In this document: piece by piece, positions 7,352 to 14,780 of the stretch
How positions within the stretch are numbered: the first letter of the stretch is position 1
Layout of the letters: the number at the start of each line of letters is the position of its first letter
Assembly (NCBI GenBank): GCA_017537345.1
Contig: JAFYKY010000007.1
Span: 1-46,956 of the forward strand
DNA length: 46,956 nucleotides
Reading direction: 5' to 3'
Source of the DNA: Clostridia bacterium
Lineage (GTDB): Bacteria; Bacillota; Clostridia; Oscillospirales; CAG-382
Translations under genes and position numbers: made by a program
The notes under the pieces: model-generated
Told to the model about the DNA's origin: nothing
The model's database searches: none
What the model saw: only the letters and a program-made list of their open reading frames with translations

Positions 7352-8878
7352 ATGAAAAAACTTTTGGTTTTGTTCCTTTGTCTTATTATGGCAGGCTCCT
7401 GCTTACTGGTTTCCTGCAATGATAACCCGCAGAACAATAACGCATCCACCGCGGATACTTCCAAGGTAGAAGCAGGCTACGATTCCGAAACCGGACGTTA
7501 CGTAGCAAATCTTCCCGCTTTTGAGTGGAACGTAAATGATAGCGTTTACGCTACCTTTGACGTTGCTGTAACCAGCAACGAAGAACAGTCTACTTATTTT
7601 TCCGAAGATATCGGATTTGATAAGTATGCTACTACCGATGCGGTTATCAACGAAGCTGTCAGAGAACGTAACAATCTCGTTACCGAGCTTACCGGCGTAA
7701 CTGTTAACCCCATCTACGTTAAGAACGTAACCACCGCAGTTCAGGACGATATCGCAGGCGGTCTGGGCAACTACGATATGGCAATGCCCTTCCTTTCCGG
7801 CGCAATAACTATGGCGCAGGAAGGTCAGCTTGAAGTTCTCAACAGCGAAAAGCTTTCCGCATACATAGATCTTTCTATGCCTTGGTGGTCTCAGGGCGCA
7901 AACGAAGCTTTTTCTATTTCCGATCAGCTTTATTTCTCCACCGGCGATATCACCATAATGTCCAAGATCTCCACCCGCGCTCTCGTTTTCAATAAGGAAA
8001 TGTATTCCACCCTTTTCCCCGGTGAAAAATCCTTGTACGAAATGGTTGAAGAAGGTATCTGGACCTACGATACCATGCTTGAAATGTGCAAAAAAGCAAC
8101 CGTTGAAAACGGCGACGGCAAGTGGGATTATAACGATACCTGGGGTCTGGTAAGCGAAACCTCCGATCCTTATAACTTCTATTCCGCAGCAGGCGAATCC
8201 CTTGCAAACAAGGACGCAGACGATCTGCCCTACCTCACCTTTGAAGGCACCCGTTCCGTAAGCGTTGCTCAGCGTCTGCTGGAAGAATATGCAAAGAAAA
8301 ATACCTGGCACATTTCCTCCAACAGACTGGGCGTTGACCACGGCGTTCCCGCTTCCGATATCTGGGTAGTTTCTCTTGATATCTTCGGCGAAGGCAGAGC
8401 GTTGTTCCGTTGCAGCGTATTCTCCGCTATCAAGAAGCTCCGTAACTATGAAGACGGTATCGAATTCGGCATCGTTCCTCTTCCCAAGTTCGATGCAGAG
8501 CAGGAAAACTACTACACTCCTTCCGGATCCGGCACTTACGTTGCTGTAATTCCCGTTTCCGCAAAGGATCCCGAATTCTCTGCATATATGACCGAGCTTA
8601 TCGCTTGCGAAGCAAAGAATTATCTTACCCCCGCATACTACGAAACCACCCTTAAATCCCGCGATGCCCGCGACGATGAATCCGAAGAAATGCTGGATAA
8701 GTACATTTTCGCAAACCTTAAGTTTGACGTGGGCTCCTTCTACAACTTCGGCGGCGTAGGTTCTATGATGCAGACTCTCGCTTACGAAGGCAAGACCGAT
8801 ATAGTTTCCACCTTCGAAAGCATCAAGGCTGAAGCAGAAAACGCTATCGAAGATACTATAGAAAACTACCGCAATTAA
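7352..8878 (+). CDS. extracellular solute-binding lipoprotein (sugar-type), copy 2
   Basis: This is a paralogue of the gene just upstream over its whole length. Both have RYVA(D/N)LP after the linker, EERNN-like segments, SEKLSAYIDLS, the IKKLR segment, and a C terminus reading AIEDTIEN(F/Y)R. The lipobox is LLVSC (Cys22). GGAGG lies just before the ATG. The product is 508 residues. An extra segment around residues 312-340 (KKNTWHISSNRLG) differs from copy 1 and may tune the ligand site. The pair arose by tandem duplication. The downstream ygiQ gene starts two bases after the stop. Confidence 0.85.
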   Translation: MKKLLVLFLCLIMAGSCLLVSCNDNPQNNNASTADTSKVEAGYDSETGRYVANLPAFEWNVNDSVYATFDVAVTSNEEQSTYFSEDIGFDKYATTDAVINEAVRERNNLVTELTGVTVNPIYVKNVTTAVQDDIAGGLGNYDMAMPFLSGAITMAQEGQLEVLNSEKLSAYIDLSMPWWSQGANEAFSISDQLYFSTGDITIMSKISTRALVFNKEMYSTLFPGEKSLYEMVEEGIWTYDTMLEMCKKATVENGDGKWDYNDTWGLVSETSDPYNFYSAAGESLANKDADDLPYLTFEGTRSVSVAQRLLEEYAKKNTWHISSNRLGVDHGVPASDIWVVSLDIFGEGRALFRCSVFSAIKKLRNYEDGIEFGIVPLPKFDAEQENYYTPSGSGTYVAVIPVSAKDPEFSAYMTELIACEAKNYLTPAYYETTLKSRDARDDESEEMLDKYIFANLKFDVGSFYNFGGVGSMMQTLAYEGKTDIVSTFESIKAEAENAIEDTIENYRN

Positions 8879-8880
8879 TT

Positions 8881-10746
8881 ATGGCTTTTCTTCCTATAAC
8901 GAAAGAGGAAGCATTGGCAAACGGTATAACCGAATTTGATTTTGTTATCGTGACGGGTGATGCCTACGTGGATCACCCGTCATTCGGTACAGCGGTCATC
9001 GGCAGGGTACTGGAAGCGGAGGGATATTCCGTTGCGGTAATTCCCCAGCCGGATTGGCGCACTACCGATGATTTCAAGCGGTTCGGCAAGCCCCGCCTTG
9101 CTTTCCTTGTAAACAGCGGCAATATAGATTCAATGGTGGCGCATTACACAGCCGCGCGCCGCAAACGCAACAGCGATTATTATTCACCCGGCGGTGTTGC
9201 GGGTAAAAGACCCGACCGCGCGGTGATCGTATACTGCAACCGTATCCGCGAAGCCTACGGGGACGTGCCTCTTATTATCGGGGGTATAGAAGCGTCCACC
9301 CGCCGCTTTGCCCATTACGATTATTGGACGGATTCCGTGCGCCGCAGTATCCTTGTGGACAGCCGCGCGGATATACTTACCTACGGTATGGGGGAAAACA
9401 TACTCCGACGTATCGCTTTTCTTTTGGATAAAGGCGTGCCCGTTAAAAAGATACGGGACGTAAGAGGCTGTTGTTATCTGGCGGAAAAGGATTTTGTTCC
9501 CAAGTTCGAAACCGAATTTATCGGGGATTACGATACTTTAAAGACAGATAAACAGTTTTTCGCAAAAGCATTCGGTATTCAGGCAAAAAACCAGGACCAC
9601 GTTATCGGCAAGGCGCTTATAGAGGATTACGGGGATAAAATTCTGGTGCAGACACCGCCCATGCCTCCTCTTACCCGCGCAGAGCTGGATGCGGTTTACT
9701 CACTTCCTTTCGAAAGGGAGTATCACCCGTATTACGAGCAGTTTGGCGGAGTTCCCGCCATAAACGAGGTGAAGTTTTCCATAGCCCACAACCGCGGCTG
9801 CTTCGGCAACTGCAATTTCTGCTCCATCGCCTTCCATCAGGGCAGGCAGGTGGTTTCCAGAAGCGTGGAATCCGTGGTAAGAGAAGCGGAAATTCTCGCC
9901 GCCAAGCCGGATTTCAAGGGCTATATTCACGATGTGGGCGGCCCCACCGCAAACTTCCGCTTTGCCTCCTGCGAAAAGCAGAAAAAGCACGGTCTTTGCG
10001 TAAACCGCAAATGTTTGGAGCCTTCGCCCTGCCCCAATATGAAGGTGGACCACAGCGATTACATCCACCTGCTTGAAGAGGTAGAAAAGGTAAAGGGCGT
10101 TAAAAAGGTGTTTATACGAAGCGGTATCCGTTTCGATTACGTTCTGGCAGATAAAAACGATGCTTTTTTCAAAAAGCTTGTGCGCGACCACGTAAGCGGA
10201 CAGCTTAAGGTTGCTCCCGAGCATTGCGTGGACAGCGTGCTTCACTGTATGGGTAAACCGAGCATAGAAACCTACAACCGCTTTAAAAAGAAGTTTTATT
10301 CCATTACGCAGTCTATGGGCAAGGAGCAGTATCTCGTTCCCTATCTTATGTCCTCCCATCCGGGCAGTAAGCTGGAGGATGCGCTGGAGCTTGCTTTATA
10401 TTTAAAGGAAAACAACATTAATCCCGAGCAGGTGCAGGATTTTTATCCCACGCCGGGCACAGCGTCCACCTGTATGTTTTACACGGGTGTAGATCCCTTT
10501 ACGGGTAAAAGCGTGTATGTTCCCCGTTCATACGAGGAAAAACAGCTTCAGCGTGCTCTGCTTCAGGCATACCGTCCCGAAAACGCGGCTATGGTCAAAA
10601 AAGCCTTGTATAAATTGGGCAGGGAAGACCTTATTCCCGTTTTGCTTCCTTACCGTAAAAAAGCAACAGAGCCTCAAAAACAAAATAAAAACAAACCCAA
10701 AAATCACCAAAAGACAAAAACAAACGATAAACGCAGAAGAAAGTAA
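8881..10746 (+). CDS. ygiQ: YgiQ-family radical SAM protein (UPF0313)
   Basis: The full-length product (621 aa) has the UPF0313 N-terminal domain (FDFVIVTGDAYVDHPSFG, IIGGIEASTRRFAHYDYW) and a radical SAM core. Its cluster ligands are in NRGCFGNCNFC (Cys307, Cys311, Cys314). A conserved Cys-rich segment follows (CEKQKKHGLCVNRKCLEPSPC), and the C terminus is a Lys/Asn/Gln-rich tail. The family binds a 4Fe-4S cluster and S-adenosylmethionine, but its substrate is not established. The ATG lies two bases after the stop of the solute-binding protein and has no clear Shine-Dalgarno sequence, so translation may depend on ribosomes finishing the upstream gene. Confidence 0.93.
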   Translation: MAFLPITKEEALANGITEFDFVIVTGDAYVDHPSFGTAVIGRVLEAEGYSVAVIPQPDWRTTDDFKRFGKPRLAFLVNSGNIDSMVAHYTAARRKRNSDYYSPGGVAGKRPDRAVIVYCNRIREAYGDVPLIIGGIEASTRRFAHYDYWTDSVRRSILVDSRADILTYGMGENILRRIAFLLDKGVPVKKIRDVRGCCYLAEKDFVPKFETEFIGDYDTLKTDKQFFAKAFGIQAKNQDHVIGKALIEDYGDKILVQTPPMPPLTRAELDAVYSLPFEREYHPYYEQFGGVPAINEVKFSIAHNRGCFGNCNFCSIAFHQGRQVVSRSVESVVREAEILAAKPDFKGYIHDVGGPTANFRFASCEKQKKHGLCVNRKCLEPSPCPNMKVDHSDYIHLLEEVEKVKGVKKVFIRSGIRFDYVLADKNDAFFKKLVRDHVSGQLKVAPEHCVDSVLHCMGKPSIETYNRFKKKFYSITQSMGKEQYLVPYLMSSHPGSKLEDALELALYLKENNINPEQVQDFYPTPGTASTCMFYTGVDPFTGKSVYVPRSYEEKQLQRALLQAYRPENAAMVKKALYKLGREDLIPVLLPYRKKATEPQKQNKNKPKNHQKTKTNDKRRRK

Positions 10747-10763
10747 TTTCTTCTGCGTTTTTT
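10730..10763 (+). terminator. rho-independent terminator overlapping the ygiQ stop
   Basis: Thirteen-bp stem AACGCAGAAGAAA / TTTCTTCTGCGTT with a GTAA loop and a following T-run. The stop codon sits at the loop. Confidence 0.9.
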
Positions 10764-10777
10764 CCTTATTTATCAAA

Positions 10778-10806
10778 GCATATTCGGCTTTTCTCTGCGC
10801 ATAATT
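10778..10806 (+). promoter_or_regulatory. candidate sigma-G promoter of spoIVB
   Basis: GCATA (10778-10782), a 17-bp spacer and CATAATT (10800-10806) resemble the forespore sigma-G pattern GMATA-17/18-CATNNTA, with one mismatch. spoIVB is a sigma-G/sigma-F gene in Bacillus. I see no good sigma-A promoter in this gap. Confidence 0.4.
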
Positions 10807-10857
10807 GTTTCGAGGGCGTTTTGATCATTCATCTTAAAAAACAAAAAAGGTGATGTT

Positions 10858-11865
10858 ATGAAAAGGATTTATCGTTTTACCTTTCTCATCCTTTGTGCCT
10901 GCATCTGTCTGGGCGTGTTATCCGGAACTCACGCCGCGGCGGGACGGTTGAAGCTTATCCCCGGCGGAATGAATTTCGGTGTCAAATTTTTCACAGACGG
11001 ACTGCTGGTAGTAGGCACGGCGGATGTAACAACCTCTGCAGGCTTGTGTTCCCCTGCAAAGGATTGCGGTATTAAAGTAAAGGAAACAATTATTTCGGCA
11101 GACGGCAAAAAGCTTTCCGCATCGGAAGAGCTTTTACGCGCCGTAGACCAAAGCGGCGGCAAGGAAATGGTGCTTACCGTAAAAAATACGGAGGGCGCGG
11201 AGCGTCAGGTCAAGGTGACACCGGTGTTAAGCTCGGAAACGGGTAAATGGTGTATCGGCGTGTGGGTGCGTGATTCCACCGCAGGTATCGGCACCGTGAC
11301 CTATATAAACGGGTTTACCGGTGATTTCGGCGGTCTGGGCCACGGTATCTGCGACGTGGATACGGGAGCTTTAATGCCCGTCGGCAAAGCCTACGTGGTG
11401 GATGTGAATATCACTGCCATAGACAAGGGAGATACCCGCGTCCCCGGCGAACTGAAGGGCACCTTCGGCAAGGAAACTCGGGGCGAGATCTTCAAAAACA
11501 CACAGACCGGTGTTTACGGCAATTTTTCTACCCTGCCCGCAAGCCTTCGCCAACCCATAGAGGTAGCCAAAAAGAAAGAGGTTACCGAAGGCAAAGCCAC
11601 GGTGCTGTGCCAGATAAACGGCAAGGTCGGTGAATACGATATAGAGATAGTGAAGGTATATAAGGATTCGGGGGAAACCAAAAACTTTCTTATCCGTGTT
11701 ACCGATCCCGAACTGCTTAAGGCTACCGGCGGCATCGTTCAGGGAATGTCCGGCTCGCCTATTATCCAGAACGGCAGACTTGCCGGCGCCGTGACTCACG
11801 TTCTTGTAAACGACCACACCAAAGGCTACGGCATATTTATAGAGAATATGCTGGGCGCGCAATAA
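10858..11865 (+). CDS. spoIVB: SpoIVB peptidase (S55 family)
   Basis: An N-terminal membrane segment/signal (residues 5-27) is followed by a PDZ domain (about 58-120) and the S55 serine peptidase domain. The catalytic residues are visible: His162 in GLGHGI, Ser298 in QGMSGSP, and Asp283 in the RVTDPELL segment that matches the SpoIVB Asp. In sporulation the protein is secreted from the forespore and triggers pro-sigma-K processing across the intermembrane space. At 335 residues it is shorter than the roughly 425-residue Bacillus protein, mostly in the N-terminal region. AAGGTGAT precedes the ATG. The order spoIVB then spo0A is conserved in spore formers, but here an inverted pcp sits between them. 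Confidence 0.95.
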   Translation: MKRIYRFTFLILCACICLGVLSGTHAAAGRLKLIPGGMNFGVKFFTDGLLVVGTADVTTSAGLCSPAKDCGIKVKETIISADGKKLSASEELLRAVDQSGGKEMVLTVKNTEGAERQVKVTPVLSSETGKWCIGVWVRDSTAGIGTVTYINGFTGDFGGLGHGICDVDTGALMPVGKAYVVDVNITAIDKGDTRVPGELKGTFGKETRGEIFKNTQTGVYGNFSTLPASLRQPIEVAKKKEVTEGKATVLCQINGKVGEYDIEIVKVYKDSGETKNFLIRVTDPELLKATGGIVQGMSGSPIIQNGRLAGAVTHVLVNDHTKGYGIFIENMLGAQ

Positions 11866-11870
11866 CAAAT

Positions 11871-11908
11871 CACCCCAAGAAGCAACAAAGTCTTCTTGGG
11901 GTGGTATT
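11871..11908. terminator. bidirectional terminator between convergent spoIVB and pcp
   Basis: Twelve-bp perfect stem CACCCCAAGAAG / CTTCTTGGGGTG (11871-11882 with 11892-11903). The right arm ending in CTTCTTGGGGTG, followed by GTATTT, closely resembles the repeat at 14638-14667, so it belongs to the same hairpin family. Confidence 0.85.
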
Positions 11909-12501
11909 TATATAGCCTCTATCGCCGCGGTGAGTGCGGTTATGATCTGCTCAAGGGTGAGCGACGGATGCTTATCGCCCGTCTGCTGGGGCAGATAGGG
12001 AACGTGAATAAAACCAATCTTTTTGTCCGTCCCGTCAAAGCGGTGAAGCAGGGAATAAAGCAGATCGTTGCATACAAATGCCCCTGCGGAATAGGATTTA
12101 AAAGAGGGCACGCCCGCTTGATTTATTGCTTCAACAATATCGTCAACAGGCAGTGTGGAAAAATATGCGGCGGGCGCGTTTTCGATAACGGGAACGTTTT
12201 TCGGCATAGCTCCGTCGTTGTCGGGAATACGGGCATCCCGCAGGTTTATGCCTATCACCTCGGGAGTAACGCCCTTTCTGCCCCCTGCCTGACCGATACA
12301 GATAATAACCTCCGGTTCACACTCCTCGGCTTTTGCTATCACCGTGCCGCTTGCCTTTTCAAAGGAGGTGGGCACGCATAGCTTTACAATATTATATTTA
12401 CCAACCCTTTCCGGAAGTCCTTTTACCGCTTCATAAGAAGGGTTTATTTTTTCTCCTCCGAAGGGGTCGAAGCCGGTTATCAAAAGTGTTTTTTCTGCCA
12501 A
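11908..12501 (-). CDS. pcp: pyroglutamyl-peptidase I (C15)
   Basis: This cytoplasmic cysteine peptidase removes N-terminal pyroglutamate from peptides. The family marks are TGFDPFGG at the N terminus, the catalytic Glu region GVTPEVIGIN, the catalytic Cys in SAGAFVCND, and the catalytic His in GFIHVPYLP. I place the start at TTG 12501: AAGGAG (12512-12517) is ten bases upstream, and the protein then begins just like family members. An in-frame ATG at 12531 is unlikely because the promoter at 12535-12563 would start transcription at or beyond it. This gives 197 residues. The gene is convergent with spoIVB and divergent from spo0A. Confidence 0.92.
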   Translation of the reverse strand: MAEKTLLITGFDPFGGEKINPSYEAVKGLPERVGKYNIVKLCVPTSFEKASGTVIAKAEECEPEVIICIGQAGGRKGVTPEVIGINLRDARIPDNDGAMPKNVPVIENAPAAYFSTLPVDDIVEAINQAGVPSFKSYSAGAFVCNDLLYSLLHRFDGTDKKIGFIHVPYLPQQTGDKHPSLTLEQIITALTAAIEAI

Positions 12502-12534
12502 AACGGGTTTGCTCCTTTTTTGTTTTCTCATTTA

Positions 12535-12563
12535 ATCATATCTCCCACGGGCGCGTTTGTCAA
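12535..12563 (-). promoter_or_regulatory. sigma-A promoter of pcp
   Basis: On the minus strand, TTGACA (12563-12558), 17-bp spacer, TATGAT (12540-12535). The predicted transcription start near 12528 lies inside the in-frame ATG at 12531, which decides for the TTG start at 12501. Confidence 0.8.
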
Positions 12564-12613
12564 TGGTTTTACATAATTAAACTGCGTTTTTTGTCGCAAA
12601 AAAGGGAGTGTTG

Positions 12614-12704
12614 TTGGCAAATGTCGTAAAAAGTTGGCAAAAAGGTGAATAAATTGGCAAAAACCTATTGCCAAAAACTGCCAAATGTGTTATAATTCTG
12701 CCAA
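12614..12704. promoter_or_regulatory. six-box TTGGCAA/TTGCCAA operator array over the spo0A promoter
   Basis: Direct boxes TTGGCAA lie at 12614, 12634 and 12654. Inverted boxes lie at 12668 (TTGCCAA), 12678 (CTGCCAA) and 12698 (CTGCCAA). The three direct boxes are exactly 20 bp apart, and the inverted ones are spaced 10 and 20 bp, so within each group all boxes fall on one helix face. Box 4 is the -35 element, box 5 lies in the spacer, and box 6 is at the likely transcription start. This arrangement suggests cooperative binding by a repressor or a looping regulator of unknown identity. Confidence 0.7.
12668..12696 (+). promoter_or_regulatory. sigma-A promoter of spo0A
   Basis: TTGCCA (12668-12673), a 17-bp spacer, then a consensus TATAAT (12691-12696). 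No second, sigma-H-like promoter is evident. Partial 0A-box-like sequences (TTGTCGCAA near 12591 and TGTCGTA near 12622) lie upstream. Confidence 0.85.
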
Positions 12705-12744
12705 AAGGAAAACATAATGTATTTTTTGAAAGGATGTAACGGCA

Positions 12745-13524
12745 ATGGAAAAACAGCAGACAAGAGCAAGAGTATTTATAGCGGACGGTTCGGCGGAGTT
12801 CCGCGCGCAATGCGTACAGCACCTCCGTCCCCGAGGCGTGGAGATCGTGGGAGAGGCATCGGACGGCAGGGAAGCCTTTACCCGAATATGCCGCAGTAAG
12901 CCCAACGTGGTCATAAGTGAAATATATTTAGGCGCGCTGGACGGCGCGGGACTTATAAAGGAGTGCAGAAAACAGCTTGGGGATAATGCCCCTGCGTTTA
13001 TAATGATGTCCGCCTTTAATTCGGAGGAGCTTTTTGAGGAGTGCTGTGAAGCGGGCGCTTCTTATTGTATGATAAAGCCGCCGGATTATACCACTCTGGC
13101 AGAGCGTGTGGTGCGTCTTTCGGATAAATCCCGCCGACTCCGTGTCCGCAGAGAAAACGATGAAAACGATCTGGAAGCGCAAGTTACCAAAATAATACAT
13201 CAAATAGGCGTTCCTGCACATATTAAAGGATACCAGTATCTTCGCACCGCGATAATAATGACGATAAACGATAACGATATAATCAATTCCGTAACAAAGG
13301 TGCTTTATCCTTCGGTGGCAAAGAAATACGGTACCACCTCCTCCCGCGTGGAAAGAGCTATCCGCCACGCTATCGAGGTGGCTTGGGACAGAGGGGATCT
13401 GGAGGTGCTCAACTCCTTCTTCGGATACACGGTTCAAAACTCCAGAGGAAAGCCCACCAATTCGGAATTTATCGCCATGATCGCAGATAATCTTCGGCTC
13501 AAAAACAAGGCTTTAACGGTGTAA
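12745..13524 (+). CDS. spo0A: Spo0A sporulation regulator with degenerate receiver domain
   Basis: The C-terminal DNA-binding domain (about 145-259) is unmistakable: [30 protein letters not shown] and [18 protein letters not shown]. The N-terminal receiver (8-125) is odd. The usual phosphorylated Asp in LDIIMPHLDG is Glu59 ([10 protein letters not shown]), the conserved Met-Pro after it is lost, and the acid pair DD is D14-G15. Ser89 and Lys111, the switch and catalytic lysine positions, remain. In Bacillus and Clostridium, Spo0A must be phosphorylated on this Asp to dimerise and bind 0A boxes. Glu can mimic phosphorylation in some receivers, so this protein may be active without a phosphorelay. 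The ATG follows AAAGGAT. Length (259 aa) is normal. Confidence 0.95.
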   Translation: MEKQQTRARVFIADGSAEFRAQCVQHLRPRGVEIVGEASDGREAFTRICRSKPNVVISEIYLGALDGAGLIKECRKQLGDNAPAFIMMSAFNSEELFEECCEAGASYCMIKPPDYTTLAERVVRLSDKSRRLRVRRENDENDLEAQVTKIIHQIGVPAHIKGYQYLRTAIIMTINDNDIINSVTKVLYPSVAKKYGTTSSRVERAIRHAIEVAWDRGDLEVLNSFFGYTVQNSRGKPTNSEFIAMIADNLRLKNKALTV

Positions 13525-13555
13525 AAAATTTTTTTAAATTTTTGTGTTTTTCCTA

Positions 13556-13583
13556 TTGACATTTGCGAAAAATGTGCTATACT
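13556..13583 (+). promoter_or_regulatory. sigma-A promoter of perR-rubrerythrin
   Basis: TTGACA (13556-13561), 16-bp spacer, TATACT (13578-13583). Confidence 0.8.
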
Positions 13584-13591
13584 AATAACAG

Positions 13592-13599
13592 TAATCATT
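13592..13599. promoter_or_regulatory. possible PerR box core
   Basis: TAATCATT just after the -10 matches the core of the Per box (TAATNATT), but the outer arms match poorly. Its position at the transcription start would suit autorepression. Confidence 0.3.
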
Positions 13600-13623
13600 C
13601 CTACTTTTTAAAAGGAGGCGCAA

Positions 13624-13995
13624 ATGTCAAGGCAAAGAGAAGCAATACTTTCCGCCGTGCGTGAAAGCTGTTGCCATCCGGATGCGGATATGATATGCGC
13701 AAGGGTAAAAGAGGATATACCTCACGTATCTCTGGGCACGATATACCGCAATTTAGGCAAGCTGGCAGAAGAAGGGCTTATCCGCAGGATCGCAGTTCCC
13801 TTCGCGGCAGACAGATTTGATAAAACCTTAACACCCCACGGCCACGCAGTATGTCCCGCTTGCGGTGACGTAAGCGACCTGCCGGAGCATGTTTCGGAAA
13901 CTCTGAAGCTTGCTTTGGGGGAATGTATTTCCTACGAACTAACGGTGCGCAGGGAATGTGAAAAATGTAAAAAAATAAAAAAATATACAGTTTAA
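13624..13995 (+). CDS. perR: PerR-type Fur-family peroxide regulator
   Basis: A winged-helix N-terminal domain is followed by a metal-binding dimerisation domain. Aligned by eye with Bacillus PerR, all five regulatory metal ligands are kept: His18, Asp66 (DRFDK), His72 and His74 (PHGHAVC), and Asp85. The structural zinc site is CPAC (77-80) and CEKC (112-115). That ligand set is the PerR type, which senses peroxide by His oxidation. The 123-residue protein lacks about 20 N-terminal residues of Bacillus PerR (first helix), but AAAGGAGG six bases before the ATG makes this a real start. Rubrerythrin follows 18 bases later, the expected target. Confidence 0.88.
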   Translation: MSRQREAILSAVRESCCHPDADMICARVKEDIPHVSLGTIYRNLGKLAEEGLIRRIAVPFAADRFDKTLTPHGHAVCPACGDVSDLPEHVSETLKLALGECISYELTVRRECEKCKKIKKYTV

Positions 13996-14013
13996 AATTT
14001 AAGGAGAAACACA

Positions 14014-14547
14014 ATGAACATTAAAGGAACCAAAACCGAACAGAATCTTATGACCGCTTTCGCAGGCGAATCTCAGGCAAGAAACAAATATACCTATTTT
14101 GCATCCGTAGCACGTAAAGAGGGTTACGTTCAGATCGCAAATATTTTTGAAGAAACCGCAAACAACGAAAAAGAACACGCAAAAATGTGGTTCAAGCTTC
14201 TCGGCGGTATCAGCAACACCGAAGCAAACCTTGAAGAAGCTGCAGAAGGCGAAAATTATGAATGGACCGATATGTACGCTACCTTCGCAAAGGAAGCTCG
14301 TGAAGAAGGCCTCGAAGCTATCGCAAAGCTTTTTGAAGGCGTAGCAGCAATCGAAAAAGAGCACGAAGAAAGATACAGAAAGCTTCTCAAGAACTGCAAG
14401 GAAGGTCTTGTATTCAGCAAGGAAGGCGATACCATCTGGGAATGCCTTAACTGCGGCCACGTAGTTATCGGCAAGAAGGCTCCCAACGTATGCCCCGTAT
14501 GCGCTCATCCTCAGGCATACTTTGCAGAAAAGAAGATCAACTATTAA
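14014..14547 (+). CDS. rbr: rubrerythrin
   Basis: A di-iron ferritin-like domain (1-140) carries the paired E-x-x-H motifs ([10 protein letters not shown] and [10 protein letters not shown]) and early Glu ligands in [17 protein letters not shown] rubredoxin-type domain (about 145-177) carries two CxxC pairs, CLNCGH and CPVCAH. The protein reduces hydrogen peroxide in the cytoplasm of anaerobes using electrons from NADH via rubredoxin. AAGGAG precedes the ATG. It is co-transcribed with perR. Strong codon bias suggests high expression. Confidence 0.97.
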   Translation: MNIKGTKTEQNLMTAFAGESQARNKYTYFASVARKEGYVQIANIFEETANNEKEHAKMWFKLLGGISNTEANLEEAAEGENYEWTDMYATFAKEAREEGLEAIAKLFEGVAAIEKEHEERYRKLLKNCKEGLVFSKEGDTIWECLNCGHVVIGKKAPNVCPVCAHPQAYFAEKKINY

Positions 14548-14595
14548 TTAGCTCGCCTAAATAACTCAGATCGTAAAAACGCAAATATAAAAATC

Positions 14596-14623
14596 GGCGA
14601 GGGCAATAAGAATTGCTCTCGCC
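14596..14623 (+). terminator. terminator of perR-rubrerythrin
   Basis: Twelve-bp stem GGCGAGGGCAAT / ATTGCTCTCGCC with one G-U pair and an AAGA loop; the T-run is weak. Confidence 0.7.
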
Positions 14624-14632
14624 ATTATTATC

Positions 14633-14667
14633 GGGGTCCCCGAGAAGCCGTTAGGCTTCTTGGGGTG
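14633..14667. repeat. GGGGTCCCC-hairpin-GGGGTG repeat, copy A
   Basis: GGGGTCCCC, then a 12-bp stem (14638-14649 with 14654-14665, one G-U pair), ending GGGGTG. Related copies lie at 14781 and 28340, and a relative at 11871. Confidence 0.7.
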
Positions 14668-14696
14668 ATTATTTGCATTATTGATTGTTTTAAGGT

Positions 14697-14725
14697 AGAA
14701 ATCCGCTTTTGCGGATTTCTTTTTT
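14697..14725 (+). terminator. orphan rho-independent terminator
   Basis: Ten-bp perfect stem AGAAATCCGC / GCGGATTTCT with a TTTT loop and a T5 tail. It has no gene of its own and may back up rubrerythrin termination or end an unseen short RNA. Confidence 0.75.
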
Positions 14726-14754
14726 GCGTTTTTACTACGCGACTTTACTTCGCT

Positions 14755-14774
14755 CGCTGTAGGTTACTACAGCG
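14755..14774. repeat. perfect 8-bp stem hairpin with GTTA loop
   Basis: CGCTGTAG / CTACAGCG around GTTA. No T-run follows. It is the fourth hairpin of the cluster between rubrerythrin and marR. Confidence 0.55.
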
Positions 14775-14780
14775 TTCGAA

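Noticed and set aside
7403..8341. Open frame of 312 codons opposite the second solute-binding protein
   Set aside because: Same cause: it is antisense to a biased gene and has no promoter or ribosome binding site.
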